Shown in pieces: positions 45,755-55,672 of a DNA stretch of 64,000 nucleotides; within the stretch, counting starts at the first letter, position 1; each line of letters starts with the position of its first letter. The notes under the pieces are model-generated. The model searched no databases and was not told where the DNA came from. It saw only the letters and a list, made by a program, of their open reading frames with translations. Made by a program: the position numbers and the translations under genes. Source of the DNA: Basidiobolus meristosporus CBS 931.73. Its lineage: Eukaryota; Basidiobolomycota; Basidiobolomycetes; Basidiobolales; Basidiobolaceae. The stretch lies in the NCBI GenBank assembly GCA_002104905.1, contig MCFE01000513.1, positions 1 through 64,000 of the forward strand, written 5' to 3'.

Positions 45755-47611
45755 ATGGATCTACCTTTACCAGGAATGCAAGGAACTCCTTTCTTTGATG
45801 GAACCAAAGTTAAAGCTTTCATCAAGAGGTGGGAGCTTTTCTGCAGAGCCTACAAAATACCTGAGGCCATTATGGCTGAAGAGATGCCCCCCTACAGCAC
45901 TGATGAGATCATGCTCTCATTATATGAAAGAAATGATCTGCTGACAAATTGGACCCTCTTGAAGAGCTACTTGATTGATGAATATGGAGAGAGACAAGTT
46001 GACTACACACTTCAAGACTTGGAGAACTTTGCTTATAGCAAGTTTAAGCAGCTACCATTGAAAGAATACTTGAGTGGCCTTGAGCAAATTGGAGAGTCAC
46101 TGAAAGCCCAAGGCATTGTCACTGATCTGACTTTATCTGCCTATCTTCTCAGAGCACTACCAGAAGACCTGGTGAGAAGGATTGAAAACAATCCTACTGT
46201 GAAAGCTATGAGTTCACTGCCTGCATTTCAGTTAGCTAAGCAGATTCTACTTGCCCCTGAAGAAACCTCACCAATCAGAAAGCTTCTTTCAAGCTCAGCA
46301 CAAAACCAAGATAGCCAAGACTTACTTCATCCCAGTAATCAAAGCACTCAAATTCAGGAGCTGACACAGCAACTAGAGAAACTCTCTTTGCTACTCACCA
46401 GCAAAGCATATGGGCAGAAGCCAGTAGAGAAAGAAGTCAAATATACATGCATGTGGTGTGACTCTGCCAACCATTCCAAGAGAAATTGCCAAGAGCTTCA
46501 GTCATTACTATCCACAGGTGATGTCCTATATAGTCCTCAGGGATACATAGTCAGTAAGCATGGTGACAAATTATCCACAGCATTTGGACAAGGAGGAATG
46601 AGAGTTCACTACAAGCAAGTCACCTCTCATACAAGAAAGGTTCAACTCCATGAAGGAGAAGATCCTGACTACTTTGATCCAGCTGAAGTTCTGAACTTTG
46701 ATTATGAGGACCCCAGAGAGGCCCAAGATCATATAGCTTCAATTTATGCTTCAAAGAGACACCATCCTGAAAAAATGGCTAATCCAGGCCCAGCAACAAA
46801 AGTACCAAGATGTGAGCCAGAAGTTGTGATTGAGAAGAAAGCATCACCCCCATTAATTTTACAAGAGTCTGCCAAGGCCAACAACTACCACATGCAGCCT
46901 AGAGTCAAGCAAAATGGTACCCCAGAGGCTCTGACAAGTCATATACTAGGAAGCAACATATCAATCAAGGTTGGAGAGCTACTCAGTGTATCACCATCTG
47001 TAAGAAAGACTCTGGATGAGCATATCAGAATAAGAAAGCATCCAATTGAAGCAACTCAAGGCAACCAGGTCAGGACAGTTCAAGGAAGCCAAGATATCAG
47101 TAAGCTGCATCAAAGCCAGAAACACTACTACTCAGTGGCAACTGCAACAACTACAGGAACTGTGCATAATCAAGAAATCCTATGTCATATAGACAGTGGA
47201 TCTGAGATATGTGTGATGCCTTTGGAGGCTTGGAAACAACTACCATGCAAAGACCTATTGCCCATAGACACCAATATCAATTGGAGCATGAAGGATGCCA
47301 ACTCAGGGCAATCAAAGCTTTTAGGAATTATTCACAGCTTCCCTCTCATCATTGAAGGAATACCCCATGAGATCCCAGTATTCATTTGTGCAAAGGCTAA
47401 CTTTGAATTACTTCTTGGAAGACCATGGGAAGTAAAAGCAAGAGCAACTGCAGTGAACTACCCAGATGGTTCAGCATGGTATACTATATACTCAGAGAGC
47501 CCAGGACTAACAGCAACCTTCTGTGGTGTGGACTCAAACAATATCCGATCAATGACATCATGTAGATTTCTATCTCAAGAAAGGACAGGTGGCTTCATTG
47601 AGGAACACTGA
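45755..47611 (+). CDS. Gag-protease polyprotein, 618 aa, intact
   Basis: Structural Gag plus retropepsin-type aspartic protease of the young LTR element. The start has a favourable context (GACCATGG) and is the first ATG after the TATA-like box. Residues 1-190 are Gag-like (PGMQGTPFFDGTKVKAFIKR near the start, LKEYLSGLEQIGESLKAQG, AYLLRALPEDLVRRI). A short amphipathic QELTQQLEKLSLLL stretch lies near 205-218. CCHC knuckle: C232, C235, H240, C245. The protease active site is IDSGSE with D480, and LLGRPWE appears about 80 residues later as in Gypsy proteases. The frame ends at 47611, 79 bases before the 3' LTR, with no RT. It would form particles only with enzymes supplied by another element. 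Confidence 0.92.
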   Translation: MDLPLPGMQGTPFFDGTKVKAFIKRWELFCRAYKIPEAIMAEEMPPYSTDEIMLSLYERNDLLTNWTLLKSYLIDEYGERQVDYTLQDLENFAYSKFKQLPLKEYLSGLEQIGESLKAQGIVTDLTLSAYLLRALPEDLVRRIENNPTVKAMSSLPAFQLAKQILLAPEETSPIRKLLSSSAQNQDSQDLLHPSNQSTQIQELTQQLEKLSLLLTSKAYGQKPVEKEVKYTCMWCDSANHSKRNCQELQSLLSTGDVLYSPQGYIVSKHGDKLSTAFGQGGMRVHYKQVTSHTRKVQLHEGEDPDYFDPAEVLNFDYEDPREAQDHIASIYASKRHHPEKMANPGPATKVPRCEPEVVIEKKASPPLILQESAKANNYHMQPRVKQNGTPEALTSHILGSNISIKVGELLSVSPSVRKTLDEHIRIRKHPIEATQGNQVRTVQGSQDISKLHQSQKHYYSVATATTTGTVHNQEILCHIDSGSEICVMPLEAWKQLPCKDLLPIDTNINWSMKDANSGQSKLLGIIHSFPLIIEGIPHEIPVFICAKANFELLLGRPWEVKARATAVNYPDGSAWYTIYSESPGLTATFCGVDSNNIRSMTSCRFLSQERTGGFIEEH

Positions 47612-47675
47612 GAGAGCACTTTGTTCTCCAAACTTACAGTGGTTAGCTAAAAAGTTCCCTGAAACTTTTTAGCTC

Positions 47676-47689
47676 AAGTGGGGGGTGGA
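47676..47689 (+). promoter_or_regulatory. polypurine tract of the gag-protease element
   Basis: AAGTGGGGGGTGGA directly precedes the 3' LTR, as required for plus-strand DNA priming. Confidence 0.75.
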
Positions 47690-48493
47690 TGTGGTAGGGT
47701 AAACATACCTCCCACAGACAAGTTTATTCATATAGTCATTATGACATACTTATCCATATTTTATCTTATCAGTATTATCCCATTCTTCTTTTGCCCATAT
47801 TATCAGTACTATCCCCATATGATGTTTACCCTGATTAGTTATTAACATTAGTTATCCCAGATGTTATTCGGCTTTGTGATCAGTAGATGTATCTATATAA
47901 GGCAAGTACCCGCGTCAGTACCCGTGACACATGACCTAGGTCTGTGTTACCATCTCTACCATTTCAATACCATATATGGTATTTCTATGTTGCACAGGTT
48001 TCAGACTACTGATTCCTGATTGGTTGAGAGTGCTGTGCCTTTTAGAACCTTCCAGGACATTCTTGGCATATTTTTAGCTCATAGTGATGTCATCAAGAAT
48101 TCCACTGATACCTAGAATCTTCTAGAACCTTGTCATTAGTAATCACTTGGCAATCAGGAAAAGTATTTAAGGGAAAGCAATCCCTCATCAATAAATCATC
48201 CCTTCTATCAGTAACACTTCTACCTTATTGATTAGCAGTTGATCACTGCACCTGCCTTCAACAGTACATCTCAGACCTGCCATCAAGGAGCTTTTCAGGG
48301 TAGTGCACAAGACACACAGAGGCCTTTGGAGACACTTGGAGCACCTAGGAAGCTAGAGAAGCAGGAGCTTTTACCATAGTGACATATTGACAAAGACACC
48401 AGCAGTTTAGACACAGAGGTTATTGCACCCATCAGACACCTCACACACCTTGAGTTGTGTAGCTTCTCCCAGGAGTACCTCTACACCACCACA
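47690..48493 (+). repeat. 3' LTR of the gag-protease element
   Basis: 804 bp; identical to the 5' LTR except one transition (G at 47870). Followed by CCGC target repeat at 48494-48497. Confidence 0.95.
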
Positions 48494-48497
48494 CCGC

Positions 48498-49566
48498 CCA
48501 GAAATCATAGGATAATTTTTGATCATTGATCATAGATCTTGCCATATCAATTATTGATCTGTTAGCACGTTCTGCTACTCCATTTTACTGTGGGGGGTAT
48601 GATACAGTAGTCTCTTGCTTTATCCCATGAATTTTGCAGAAGTAGATGAAGAGTTTTGAGGTGTATTCCCCACTACAGTCAGAGCATATTTTCTTTATTT
48701 TTTCACCAGTTTCTCTCTCCACCATTGTCAGAGCATATTTTCTTGATTTTTTCACCAGTTTCTCTCTCCACCATGGCTTTAAACTCCCTGAACTTAGACA
48801 GAACTTCTTCCTTTCTCTCCATGAAGTAGACCCATGTGTATCTTGTATAATCATCAATAAAAGTGATTAAATACTTAATCCCACCTAAGGATATATTTTG
48901 CATAGGTCCACACAGATCTGAGCGCATCAGATCTAATTTTTTCTTATTTTGATTAACCCAGAGCTCTTGAACGGTTGTCTGGCTTGTTTCCCATATATGC
49001 AGGCTTTACAGTGCTCCAAATTAGCTGGGGGATCAATTTTTACTCTGGAAATTAGCTGATCTTTGATCATTTGCATAAATAATCAAAATTGATGTGCCCA
49101 AATCTCCTGTGCCAAAGCATTGTTGTTTCTTCATTTAATTTACTTATATTGCCTTCCAAATATGATGCAATATAAGTCAACTTGTATAGATTCTGATCTC
49201 TGATACCCAAAGCAATATGGGCACCATTTTGATTAGTGATCTTGTATCCAGAATTGTCAAAGCTGAAACTGAGTTCTTCTGCAGTGGTCTTGCTTACAGA
49301 TAGTAGGTTCTTGGCTATTTCTGGTACATAGAGTACTTCTTTGAGAATCAGTGTATGGCTTCCTTCACTGCTTCTTAGGTTTACTTGGATAGTTCCTTCT
49401 CCCACTGCATCAAGTGTCCTATTGTCACCCATGAAAACCTTCTTAATTGGAATTTCTTGATATTGGGTAAAGAGTCCTTTTTGGTGTGTAAAGTGTTGAG
49501 ATGTTCCAGAGTCAATATACCATGTCTGCAAATCCTTGTTAGTGGTCATATTTAGTGCAGATATGA
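48498..49566 (-). pseudogene. Copia-2 protease end and integrase N-terminal part (broken)
   Basis: 49816-49067 is an open minus frame whose second half is genuine polyprotein: TWYIDSGTSQHFTH (protease site intact), KNLLSVSKTTAE, then HRRFGHINFDYLCK of the pre-integrase domain. Integrase continues at 48927-48600 with RSDLCGPMQN (first Asp), a 49-bp tandem duplication around the second Asp, and a break. The beginning of the 49816 frame is fold-back sequence read through by chance. Confidence 0.8.
48678..48775. repeat. 49-bp tandem duplication in Copia-2 integrase
   Basis: Two successive units beginning GTCAGAGCATATTTTCTT (48678-48726 and 48727-48775), differing at a few bases; other copies have one unit. 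49 is not a multiple of three, so the frame is lost next to the second catalytic Asp. Confidence 0.8.
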
Positions 49567-49569
49567 ATA

Positions 49570-50301
49570 AGACTTGTTCCGTTGGATGGTGCCACATTGA
49601 GCCATGAGTGCCAAATAGTGCCATTGAGTGTGAGAAAGGCATAGCAGACCTAAATTTGGCCGCAGAGTGTGAAACATTAATCTTCATTTTCATGCAAAGC
49701 AGCCCCTGTGATTCACCCATTGTGCTGGAGAAAATCCATTTTTTGACCTTTTTTTCTGGATCATTGTTGTGCAGGATGTGAAAGGGCACAGAAGAACTGA
49801 GACATGCATCTGGCACTCAATACCCATGGCACTCTGAATCTAGCTCCTGTGGCTTGTATCATGTCACAAAAATGCATGGCACTATCTTGGTCCACTGGTA
49901 CTATCTGGCACTATAGGTGCTTTATATAGGTTTTACTTTAGGACTAATATTTAAATATAGTGCCAGATAGTACCAGTGGACCAAGAGAGTGCCATTCATT
50001 TTTGTGACATGATACAAGCAACAGGAGCTAGATTCAGAGTGCCATGGGTATTGAGTACCAGGTGCATGTCTTCAGTCTTTCTGTGCTCTTTCACATCCTG
50101 CACAACATTGATCCAAAAAAAAGGTCAAAAAGTGGATTTTCTCCAGCACAATGGGTGAAATGCAGGGGCCACTTTGCATGAAGATGCAGAGCTATGTTTC
50201 ACACCCTGTGGCCAAGTATAGGCTCCCTTAGCCTTCTTGGCACACTATGGCATTATTTGGCACTCATGGCTCAATGTGGCACTATCCAACAGAACAAGTC
50301 T
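49570..50301. mobile_element. fold-back element FB-1 (732 bp)
   Basis: Two arms of about 345 bp are inverted copies of each other (about 88 percent identical by eye) around a 40-45 bp AT-rich centre. The ends are AGACTTGTTCC and its complement. The flanks ATA (49567-49569, 50302-50304) form a 3-bp target duplication; the uninserted site is visible in Copia-1 and Copia-4. No frame belongs to it. A transcript would form a long hairpin. Superfamily not assigned. Confidence 0.85.
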
Positions 50302-50304
50302 ATA

Positions 50305-51115
50305 ATCTATCTTCAGTTGTTGCAGCATTTGCATATTCAGGCATTTTTTGCTGCTTATCTTTCTTTTTGAGACACTGGTTGGATGTGTGTCCTTTTCTTT
50401 TATAGTAGTTACAATACAGGTTGCTGTTGCCTTTGTAGGGATTTGGGTACCTCCTTTGTTGGTTATCATTGCTTATTAAAGCATTTTCTTCTTCTTTCTT
50501 ATTTGCGCTTTATTTTCTTAATTCTTCATCCAGGAGCCTTCCATATATGTAATTTAAGGTCAAATTGTCAGTTCTGGACTCTAGGGCTGATACAAGGCCC
50601 TGAAACCTGTCTGTCAGGCTATTCAGGATGGTAACTATCACATCCTCATCAGTAGTTGGTACGCCCACAGATTCCATCTCATCAACCAGCAAGGTAATTC
50701 TGTTAATTAGATTTTTCATTTCTTCTCCTGGCAGCATCTTTATAGTAAAGAATTTTCATCTCAGATACATTTTCTTAGCAGCTGAACATGACTGGTAGGT
50801 GTCTTCTAATGCTTTCCAGGCATTCTTTGCTGTTTTTGCTCTTGAGCATTGAATTAGCAATTTGTCCTTAACATTAAGACAAAAGCAATTAAAGGCACTT
50901 TGTTCTTTCTTCTGGTACTTTAAGGCTTCCTCTCCAACGTTTTTAGGAGGGCATTCTTCTCCCATGACAGTATCCCAAAGGCCTCTTTCTTGTAGCGGCA
51001 TCTTCATCTTCACCTTCCACACTTGGTAGTTAGATCCATCCAACTTCTCTGCAGAGGGAAAAATTCCAGTAATAGCTGTAGTAGACATTGCAGAGAGTGA
51101 CAGCTTGGGGCACAT
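50305..51115 (-). pseudogene. Copia-2 Gag (broken)
   Basis: Starts at the ATG in the primer binding site (51115) and is open to 50756, where a one-base change shifts the frame; continues 50737-50510 and 50469-50310. Contains KLDGSNYQVWKVKMKM, KNAWKALEDTYQSC, EEMKNLINRITLLVDEME, and a damaged knuckle (CIVTTIKEKDTHPTS in the shifted frame). Ends at FB-1. Confidence 0.8.
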
Positions 51116-51119
51116 AACC

Positions 51120-51468
51120 TGTTGTAAGACTCTTGGAGATATTGGAAGTGATTGGGAGGACAAGTAGATTATGTGGTTTTCACTTAATGATTTATTGAAT
51201 GTAAAAGTAGTATTTATACTTTTACCTGATCTTGGCATTAGAAATATGTAGAATTGGTTAAGGAAGGTCCTAAGAACATGTGTGCAAAGTTTGGGGCTGT
51301 TTGGACAACTTTGAGAATTTTCATGTTCTGGGTACCTAGTATTTTGGCAAAAATATTCTAAGTAAATCCCAACAAGGAATTTGGTCATTATTCTATAAAA
51401 TATAAAGGTATTGATCTAAGTGACTAAGTTAGGTGAATATTAAAGTGGAAATACAAATTTTTATAACA
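51120..51468 (-). repeat. Copia-2 5' LTR
   Basis: 349 bp; on minus TGTTATAAAAATTTG to CTTACAACA. The primer binding site reads GGTTATGTGCCC on minus (51108-51119), one mismatch from the family sequence. Confidence 0.88.
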
Positions 51469-51991
51469 CATTGGAGCAGGCCAAGTCATGCCAAAATGTA
51501 ACACCACATTAAACTCAGCCAAGGGCTATCCCAACACATCACATCATGCCTGTGCATGCAAGCACACCTGAACATTAGAAAGTTACTTCTGGTGAACTGA
51601 CTGGCAATGACCCATATGAAGTGCCTCCACCTCCAGAGCCTTTGGCAAGTAAGTGAATGTGACAGTGCATGGGACTTGAAGCTGGTTCTGTCATACTGTC
51701 TGGAGCAATTCAGCATGGCCAAGCTCCAGCATTGCACTCATCATCTAGGAGGTGATATACTGACTACAAGTACACAAGTAGCCAGTATGATTATCAACAA
51801 GGAGGTGGTTCAGGTGCACAAAGTGAATCACTACCAAATTCTTCAGTAGAAATCCCTGTGAGAAAAAAACCTAGAAAAAGATGATGTGTTTGCATCAAGT
51901 GGTTACCATTTGTCATGATCCAACTAACACAGTTTTTTTGCAATCCAAGTCAAGCCACTGCAAATCAGTGATCACTAATTTCTGCTATAAA
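51469..51991. repeat. R1 repeat family, copy c, part 3
   Basis: Aligns with 26975-27850 (copy a, without its solo LTR) and 33960-34270 (copy b). One frame reads a Ser/Gln/Gly-rich segment followed by EIPVRKKPRKRR, a basic run; broken before and after. Cut by the Copia LTR at 51992. Confidence 0.55.
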
Positions 51992-52339
51992 TGTTGTAGG
52001 AGTCTTGGAGATACTGGAAGGGATTGGCAGAACAAGTAGATTATGTGGTTTTCACCTAATAATTCATTGAATGTAAGCGTAACATGTGCACTTTTACATA
52101 GTATTGGAATAACAAACATGTGGAGTAGGCTTAGGAAGGTCACCAAGAACATGTGTGCAAAGATTGGGGCTGCTTGAGCAACTTTGAGAATTTTCATGTT
52201 CTGGGTACCTGATATTTTGGTGAGAATATTCCAAGTAACTCCTTACAAGGATTTTGGTCATGTTCTCTGAGATTTGAAGGTAATAATCTAAGTGATCAAG
52301 TCAGGTGAATATCAAGGTGGAATTACAAATTTTACAACA
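51992..52339 (-). repeat. Copia fragment 3' LTR
   Basis: 348 bp, left boundary TGTTGTAGGAGTCTTGG and right boundary TTTTACAACA, diverged from Copia-4 but full-length. Confidence 0.85.
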
Positions 52340-52393
52340 TCCCACTTAACTAAATGCTCATACTGACTGGTCCCAATTTTGATCTAAGATATT

Positions 52394-53127
52394 AGACTTT
52401 TTCCGTTGGATAGTGCCACATTGAGCCATGAGTGCCAAATAGTGCCATTGCATGCCAGAGAGGCATAGCAGACCTAAACTTTGCCTCAGAGTATGAAACA
52501 TAGCTCTGCATCTTCATGCAAAGCAGCCCCTGTGTTTCACCCTTTGTGTTGGAGAAAATCCATTTTTTGACCTTTTTATTTGGATCAGTGTTGTGCAGGA
52601 TGTGTGAGAGGACAGAAGGACTGAAGACATGCATCTGGTACTCAATACACATGGCACTCTGAATCTAGCTCCTGTAGCTTGTATCATGTCACAAAAATGA
52701 AAGGCACTCTCTTGGTCCACTGGTACTATCTGGCACTATATTTAAACATTAGCCCTAAAGTAAGACCTATATAAAGCACTTAGAGTGCCAGATAGTACCA
52801 GTGGACCAAGAGAGTTCCATTCATTTCTGTGACATGATACAAGCTACAGGAGCTAGATTCAGAGTGCCATGGGTATTAAGTACCAGGTGCATGTCTTCAA
52901 TTCTTCTGTGCCCTTTCACATCATGCACTACATTAATCCAAAAAAAAAGGTCAAAAAATGGATTTTCTCCAACACAATGGGTGAAACACAGGGGCTGATC
53001 TGCATGAAGATGAAGAGCTATGTTTCACACTCTGTGGCCAAGCTTAGGCTCACTTGGCCTCCCTGGCACGCTATGGCATCATTTGGCACTCATGGCTCAA
53101 TGTGGCACTATCCAATGGAACAAGTCT
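52394..53127. mobile_element. fold-back element FB-2 (734 bp)
   Basis: Same family as FB-1, flanked by ATT (52391-52393 and 53128-53130), inserted near the end of RNase H. The central loop is the reverse complement of the FB-1 loop, meaning the element sits in the opposite orientation. The arms carry AGTGCCA words throughout. Confidence 0.85.
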
Positions 53128-53130
53128 ATT

Positions 53131-53866
53131 CACACTTGTCTCTAGCTAATGGTTGGTAAGTATGTCTGCAATCATTTCATCTGTAGGACAGTAGGCTAAG
53201 TTAGCTAAGTAGATCTTTATGGCTTCATGTATGAAATGATGTCTAATATCTATGTGCTTAGTTCTAGCATGAAAGTTTGATTTCTACCTAATTGTATGCA
53301 TTCTTGGATATCTTGAAATAGAGCAGTAGGTGTACTTAACATAAGCCAGAATCTTTAGAAAGCTTCCTTAGCCACAGTGGTTCTTTTGTAACTTCATAGG
53401 CTGCCATATATTCTGCCCTATTGTAGAAAGTACTATGGTTGGTTGCTTTCTTGAGTTCCTTGAAACTGCTCCTTTACAGTTAAGAAATGTGTTTCCTGTG
53501 GTGATCTTCTGTCTTCAAAGTTTTGTCCCCAACTGGTATCAGAGTATCCCACAAGATCCTGTTCTAAATCCTTATAAGTGTATCTTAAGCAGATATCAGC
53601 AGTTCCTTTTAGGTATCTAAAAGTTCACTTAACTGCTGCAATTTGATCAGATCCATAGCTCAGATTATGCTGGCTGATAACTCCCACTGAATATGAGATA
53701 TTGGGACATGTCCAAGCATGATATATAGCAGACTGCTAACCATAGATTGATAAGGAATTTCAGGGCTTTCATATGGCACTAAGCACTCCTGATTTGATTG
53801 AGTTTTAACCAAGTTAAGGTTTGTCTCCATTGGGGTAGCTGCTGGTTTACAGTCTTCCATTAGCTT
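53131..53866 (-). pseudogene. Copia fragment RNase H and RT end
   Basis: Aligns with 42780-43490. Recognisable pieces: the TTEAEYM region, YSDTSWG at about 53530-53550, and the RT end KLMEDCKPAATPMETNLNLVKTQSNQ (53860-53780). Many frame shifts. Confidence 0.7.
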
Positions 53867-54035
53867 CTCAATGCCAAAGGCATCAGTAAATCCATATGCA
53901 CATCTGTCCTCTATATTTTCCAGCACTTTCTAGCTGTCCTACATGAACCAATTCAACACATCCATAACAGACTCAAAGGTAATATTATTGATGAGATTGA
54001 AATATGGTAGCATCTGCAACTTGACTGGTTTTTCC
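53866..54035 (-). repeat. Plavaka transposase fragment duplicating 54215-54390
   Basis: About 170 bases that match the P4 transposase segment ITFQSVMDVMSRHMEDSQAELENIEDRCAHG, diverged (ITFESVMDVLNWFM). It is a piece of another copy fused to P4. Confidence 0.6.
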
Positions 54036-55060
54036 ATTGGGGCACTCTGGCTCTTGTTTGTGTGAATTCTGTATTGAATGGTGTAGACGTTGGCTTGTGA
54101 CCATGAGAAATCTGGCATATCTTGGTAGAATTTTCCTAATAAAATTAGTTGCTTGTAGCACCTAACCCAACTTTGCATTACTTAACAAATTATCCATGCA
54201 TTGGGGCTGCTTAGCTTCTTGTTGCCATAGGAATGGGTGTCTCCATGTGCACATCTGTCCTCAATATTTTCCAACTCTGCCTGGCTGTCCTCCATGTGCC
54301 TACTCATCACATCCATGACAGACTGGAAGGTAATATTCTTGATGAGATTGGGATATGGTAGTACCTGTAACTTGACTTGTCTTCCTATCTCCCAACACAT
54401 CTGCACCATAGGAAACTTCCAAAAGGTGAAGTAAGGCCCAATATTCTCCATATTCCAAGCAAGATGGAGTAGAAAATGGATACACAAGCGGCAGACATCT
54501 ATGTGTTCAGCTTTATGTTTGTAGTATAGCTGCTTAAATCTCATTACAAACTCATCACACAACAGCTGTAGATATGTCAAGTTGGCATTGGTGATCCACT
54601 TCAGGATAAATATCCCTACAATGCCCACATATGAATCCCAATGCTTCCAATGCATTCTTGGTAGGAATGACTTCAGAATACCACTTGTATAATTATTAAT
54701 CTAGCTCATCCAGTCTTTGTATTTGTATTGTTGTATATGTATATGAATATTGATTGGAACCTGTGAGAAGTACTTAGGGTAACTGATACTCTGTAATATC
54801 TTGCCAATTCTCTTAAGCTTCTCCAGTATCTTGAAGGGCTCATTTAACTTGAAATGCCCCATGTACAACTTGGTCATCTGTGTAAGAATATTGTTGAAAA
54901 GCAATGCATTGCTCCCAGTGGAAAGCTTTTTCTCCAATAGATACCCTCTATCTTAAGTACCTCCAGTTTCCAATTGATTCTATATTGCAGCCAATGGCTT
55001 ATAGCTTGCCAACTTTGCTGCAATTGCATGCTGACATCTGTACATTCTCTCTGTGGTAAG
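54036..55060 (-). pseudogene. P4 Tnp2-like transposase, middle part
   Basis: Aligns with P2 12130-13140. Open segments 55095-54874, 54937-54701 (MGHFKLNEPFKILEKLKRIG) and 54655-54182 (157 aa: MHWKHWDSYVGIVGIFI, GPYFTFWKFPMVQMCWEIGRQVKLQVLPYPNL). The N-terminal half including the LDGFS block and the C-terminal domain are missing. Confidence 0.7.
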
Positions 55061-55065
55061 ATGGA

Positions 55066-55672
55066 ACCTTCTGGAACACCATGATTAGTAATCACTTAGC
55101 CAGTGAGAAAAGTATATAAGGGAGGCACTCCCTCAACAATAAATCATCATCCATTTTATCAATATACCAACTTGTTGGTTAGTGTGATCACTGCTACCTG
55201 CTGCTACCTGAACCTCTAACCCCTGGCCACCAGACACTCCCAGGAAACCTTACTGACAGCCAACCAACCTTGGAGGCACTACTTGTGAGAAATACTCAGA
55301 GTAGGTATCTTTTGTTATATTTGATTCTTTTGCAAGTTTGTTCTTGTACAGGCAAAGATACTTTTCTGTCTTTGTAACTATTGACCAAAGCTGCATTCTT
55401 ATCAAGTCCCTGCTGGTGGAGCTTAGAGTTGTTTTGACCTTGGAAGCTTTAGTACATTATCATCTCAAAGGATGCTGAACCCAGCACATACTTCTGTTAA
55501 GATGCCAACTAAGCTGGGGATTGTAGCTCAAAAGCTTTCCCTTGACAAGCTTGTGGCTTTATTCCCATCACATCAGATTAGAGACAGAACCCAAGTATTC
55601 TAGCAAGCTTTTGCCAGAGGTTATTGCACCCAGTGAACACCCCACATACAAAACACCTGAGAAGTGTTGGAT
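55066..55672 (+). repeat. LTR remnant of the 1070-bp LTR family
   Basis: Aligns in plus orientation with the 3' 60 percent of the solo LTRs: GTATATAAGGGAGGC at about 55110, AATAAATCATC at 55139, then to ACCCCACATACAAAACACC. Both true ends are missing. It joins a truncated transposase to a truncated accessory gene and replaces the divergent promoter of P4. Confidence 0.75.

Larger units (their letters stand above)
44877..48493 (+). mobile_element. young non-autonomous gag-protease LTR element (TR-GAG-like)
   Basis: Two 804-bp LTRs (44877-45680 and 47690-48493) that differ at a single base (A at 45057, G at 47870) enclose 2009 bp with one 618-codon frame. The perfect 4-bp target duplication CCGC (44873-44876, 48494-48497) lies in the integrase of Copia-2; the undisturbed site is visible in Copia-4 near 62730. 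Primer binding site, purine tract, TATA-like box, AATAAA and an AUG-free leader are all present. No reverse transcriptase, RNase H or integrase is encoded. Known parallel: TR-GAG elements of plants. Mobilisation must be in trans. Confidence 0.93.
42466..51468 (-). mobile_element. Copia-2 (minus), hosting two younger insertions
   Basis: The same family as Copia-1. 5' LTR 51120-51468, truncated 3' LTR 42466-42724. The gag-protease LTR element (44877-48493) splits integrase and a fold-back element (49570-50301) splits the Gag-protease junction. Removing both gives about 4.6 kb, the family length. It lies in R1 copy c; the left LTR end and the adjacent ~60 bp of R1 are deleted, so no target duplication remains (right flank CATTG). 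Confidence 0.88.
51992..53866 (-). mobile_element. Copia fragment (3' end, minus) with FB-2 insertion
   Basis: 3' LTR 51992-52339, then the end of RNase H, FB-2 (52394-53127), and the rest of RNase H and RT end (53131-53866), stopping after MEDCKPAATPMETNL where Plavaka sequence starts. RNase H is recognisable (HIDIRHHFI and the purine tract region) but shifted in many places. Confidence 0.8.

Noticed and set aside
45755-47611. 618-aa frame as a host gene or domesticated Gag
   Set aside because: It is bracketed by near-identical LTRs with primer site, purine tract and target duplication, so it belongs to a mobile element.
49067-49816. 249-aa minus frame as one protein
   Set aside because: Its first third is fold-back arm sequence read through; only the rest is Copia protease and pre-integrase.
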